From: Streptomyces caelestis
Lineage (GTDB): Bacteria > Actinomycetota > Actinomycetes > Streptomycetales > Streptomycetaceae
DNA: 64,000 nt
Direction of reading: 5' to 3'
Assembly (NCBI RefSeq): GCF_001279005.1
Contig: NZ_LGCN01000228.1
Span: 1-64,000, forward strand
Each line of letters begins with the position of its first letter. Positions within the stretch are counted from its first letter, which is position 1. Position numbers and translations under genes: made by a program. The notes under the pieces are model-generated. The model searched no databases. It had not been told where the DNA came from and was given only the letters and a program-made list of their open reading frames with translations. This document shows, one piece after another, positions 62,771 to 64,000 of this stretch.

Positions 62771-64000
62771 GCCTCGCCCTGCACACCCTGCGCGCCCGGT
62801 GGACCGCCTTCGCCGGCGGCTTCACCGCCCTCGCGCTGGGCGTGGCCCTCCTCACCGTCATGGGACTCGCCCTCGCCTCCTCCCAGGAGGCCCCCACGCG
62901 AAGGCCGGAGCGGTTCGCCGCCGCCCCGGTCGTGGTCAAGGGCGCGGACACCCTGCGCGTACCGACCCCGAACGGCGACCGGACCGAGGAACTGGCGCAC
63001 CCGCGCCCGGTGCCGGCGGCGACCGTCGCGAAGCTGCGCCGGCTCGGCACGGTCGTCGAGGACCGCTCCTACCCCGTCCGCGCGGAGGGCGGCCCCGGCG
63101 ACCTCACCGGCCACCCCTGGTCCACCGCCGCGTTCGCCCCGTACGAGATCGAGACGGGCCGTGCGCCCCGCACGGACGACGAGGTCGTCGTCAGCGGCGA
63201 CTGGGCGCGGCCCGGCGCCCGGGTGCGCACGGAACACGGCGCCGTACGGGTCGTGGGCACCGTGGCCGACCGCGGCTTCGAGCACGCCGTCTTCCACACC
63301 GACGCGCGCGCCGCCGCGCTCTCCCCGGCCGTCGTCCAGCTGGTCGTGGACGCCGACCCGGCGGCCGTACGGGAGACGGTGCGCGAGGCCGCGGGCGTCC
63401 GGGTCCTCACCGGGGACGACCGCCGGTACGCCGACGCCGATCCCGGGCGCGACAGCGAGACGCTGACCGCGATGAACGCCCTGTTCGGCACGGCGGGCGG
63501 CGTCTCCGCCTTCGTCTCGGTGTTCGTGGTGGCGTCCACCTTCGCCTTCACGGTCGACCGGCGGCGCCGCGAGTTCGGGCTGCTGCGCTCCGCGGGGGCC
63601 ACCCCGGGCCGGCTGCGGCGCACGGTGCTCTGCGAGGCCCTGCTGGTCGGGGCGCTCGCCTCGGCCGCCGGCTGCGCGCTCGGCGGGTGCGCGGCGCCCG
63701 CACTGGCCGCGTGGGTGGTCGACGTGGAGCTGGCGCCGGGCTGGTTCGCCATCGGCGACGCGCGCTGGCCGTACCACCTGGCGTTCTGGACGGGGCTCCT
63801 CGTCGCCCTGAGCGGCGCCGTCGCGGCCTCCTGGCGGGCGGGACGCACGAGCCCCGTCCAGGCGCTGCGCGAGGCGTCCGCCGACGGCGGGGGCATGACG
63901 CGGGGGCGGTGGCTGTGCGGCACGGCCCTGCTGCTGACCGCCGGGGCGACGCTCGCCGTGGCGCTGCTCGACGATCCGGGCGACCTGCTGCACCGCAAGA
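62764..64000 (+). CDS. FtsX-like ABC permease, 3' truncated by window
   Basis: The open frame runs off the window end after about 412 residues. GTG at 62764 overlaps the ATPase stop by 7 bases. One N-terminal helix (FTALALGVALLTVMGLAL), a large extracytoplasmic domain (about 50-235), then an FtsX domain with further helices (SAFVSVFVVASTFAFTV, RREFGLLRSAGATPGRLR coupling motif). Built like the MacB/antimicrobial-peptide exporter permeases that have two FtsX domains; the second would lie beyond the window. Confidence 0.88.
   Translation, partial: MLSLALHTLRARWTAFAGGFTALALGVALLTVMGLALASSQEAPTRRPERFAAAPVVVKGADTLRVPTPNGDRTEELAHPRPVPAATVAKLRRLGTVVEDRSYPVRAEGGPGDLTGHPWSTAAFAPYEIETGRAPRTDDEVVVSGDWARPGARVRTEHGAVRVVGTVADRGFEHAVFHTDARAAALSPAVVQLVVDADPAAVRETVREAAGVRVLTGDDRRYADADPGRDSETLTAMNALFGTAGGVSAFVSVFVVASTFAFTVDRRRREFGLLRSAGATPGRLRRTVLCEALLVGALASAAGCALGGCAAPALAAWVVDVELAPGWFAIGDARWPYHLAFWTGLLVALSGAVAASWRAGRTSPVQALREASADGGGMTRGRWLCGTALLLTAGATLAVALLDDPGDLLHRK

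Noticed and set aside
61003..63993. A 996-codon minus-strand open frame
   Set aside because: It is antisense to the ABC ATPase and permease, which have intact motifs, and out of frame with the sensor kinase.

Overview
The window is a very GC-rich actinobacterial chromosome segment with third-position G/C preference, GGAGG-type ribosome binding sites and many ATGA/GTGA start-stop overlaps. The gene content (mycothiol-dependent enzyme, BldB/WhiJ-type XRE-DUF397 pair, AfsA/ArpA-type signalling pair, bacterial proteasome activator, Streptomyces-type parS sites GTTTCACGTGAAAC) points to Streptomyces. Two parS sites 27 kb apart plus metG and aspS suggest the core of the chromosome, within reach of oriC; oriC itself is not in the window.

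Layout. 1-9.7 kb: 3' end of a TerF-like vWA protein, metG, an XRE/DUF397 regulator pair, a scar made of a TnpB-type transposase tail and an Rpn-nuclease tail, a secreted pectate lyase, a PH-domain protein, an intact Rpn/PD-(D/E)XK nuclease whose start codon lies in a hairpin, and aspS followed upstream by parS. 9.8-24.8 kb: SpoIIE-type phosphatase, membrane protein, pirin, SseB-like protein, acyl-CoA dehydrogenase, M18 aminopeptidase, small envelope proteins, nitrilase-family hydrolase, mycothiol-dependent enzyme, GntR-MFS operon, a DD-carboxypeptidase and a frameshifted BRO-N protein. 24.8-28.5 kb: a branched-chain keto-acid dehydrogenase operon (E1alpha-E1beta-E2). 28.8-35.6 kb: two divergent Ser/Thr kinases, the proteasome activator Bpa, a repeat-rich surface protein, a quinone oxidoreductase and a dead ABC ATPase fragment.

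35.5-43.3 kb: a MobA/DUF6457-MoeA-potassium channel operon (second parS at the MoeA/channel junction), then a second Bkd operon with a divergent Lrp/AsnC regulator. 43.3-54.1 kb: a phenylacetate (paa) regulon: TetR (PaaR-like), 3-hydroxyacyl-CoA dehydrogenase, PaaN and paaABCDE, interrupted by a SpoU methylase and an HTTM-DUF5819 membrane pair. Three matching ACCGA-N4-TCGGT palindromes sit in front of the second bkd operon, between paaH and paaN, and before paaA, so one TetR protein probably controls all three.

54.1-64 kb: rhodanese, J-domain-like protein, DUF2252 protein, a compact gamma-butyrolactone-type signalling locus (ArpA/ScbR-like receptor divergent from afsA and an SDR, with an autoregulatory-element-like site between them), and a LuxR-type two-component system next to an ABC exporter cut off by the window end. 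No tRNA, rRNA or CRISPR array was recognised.
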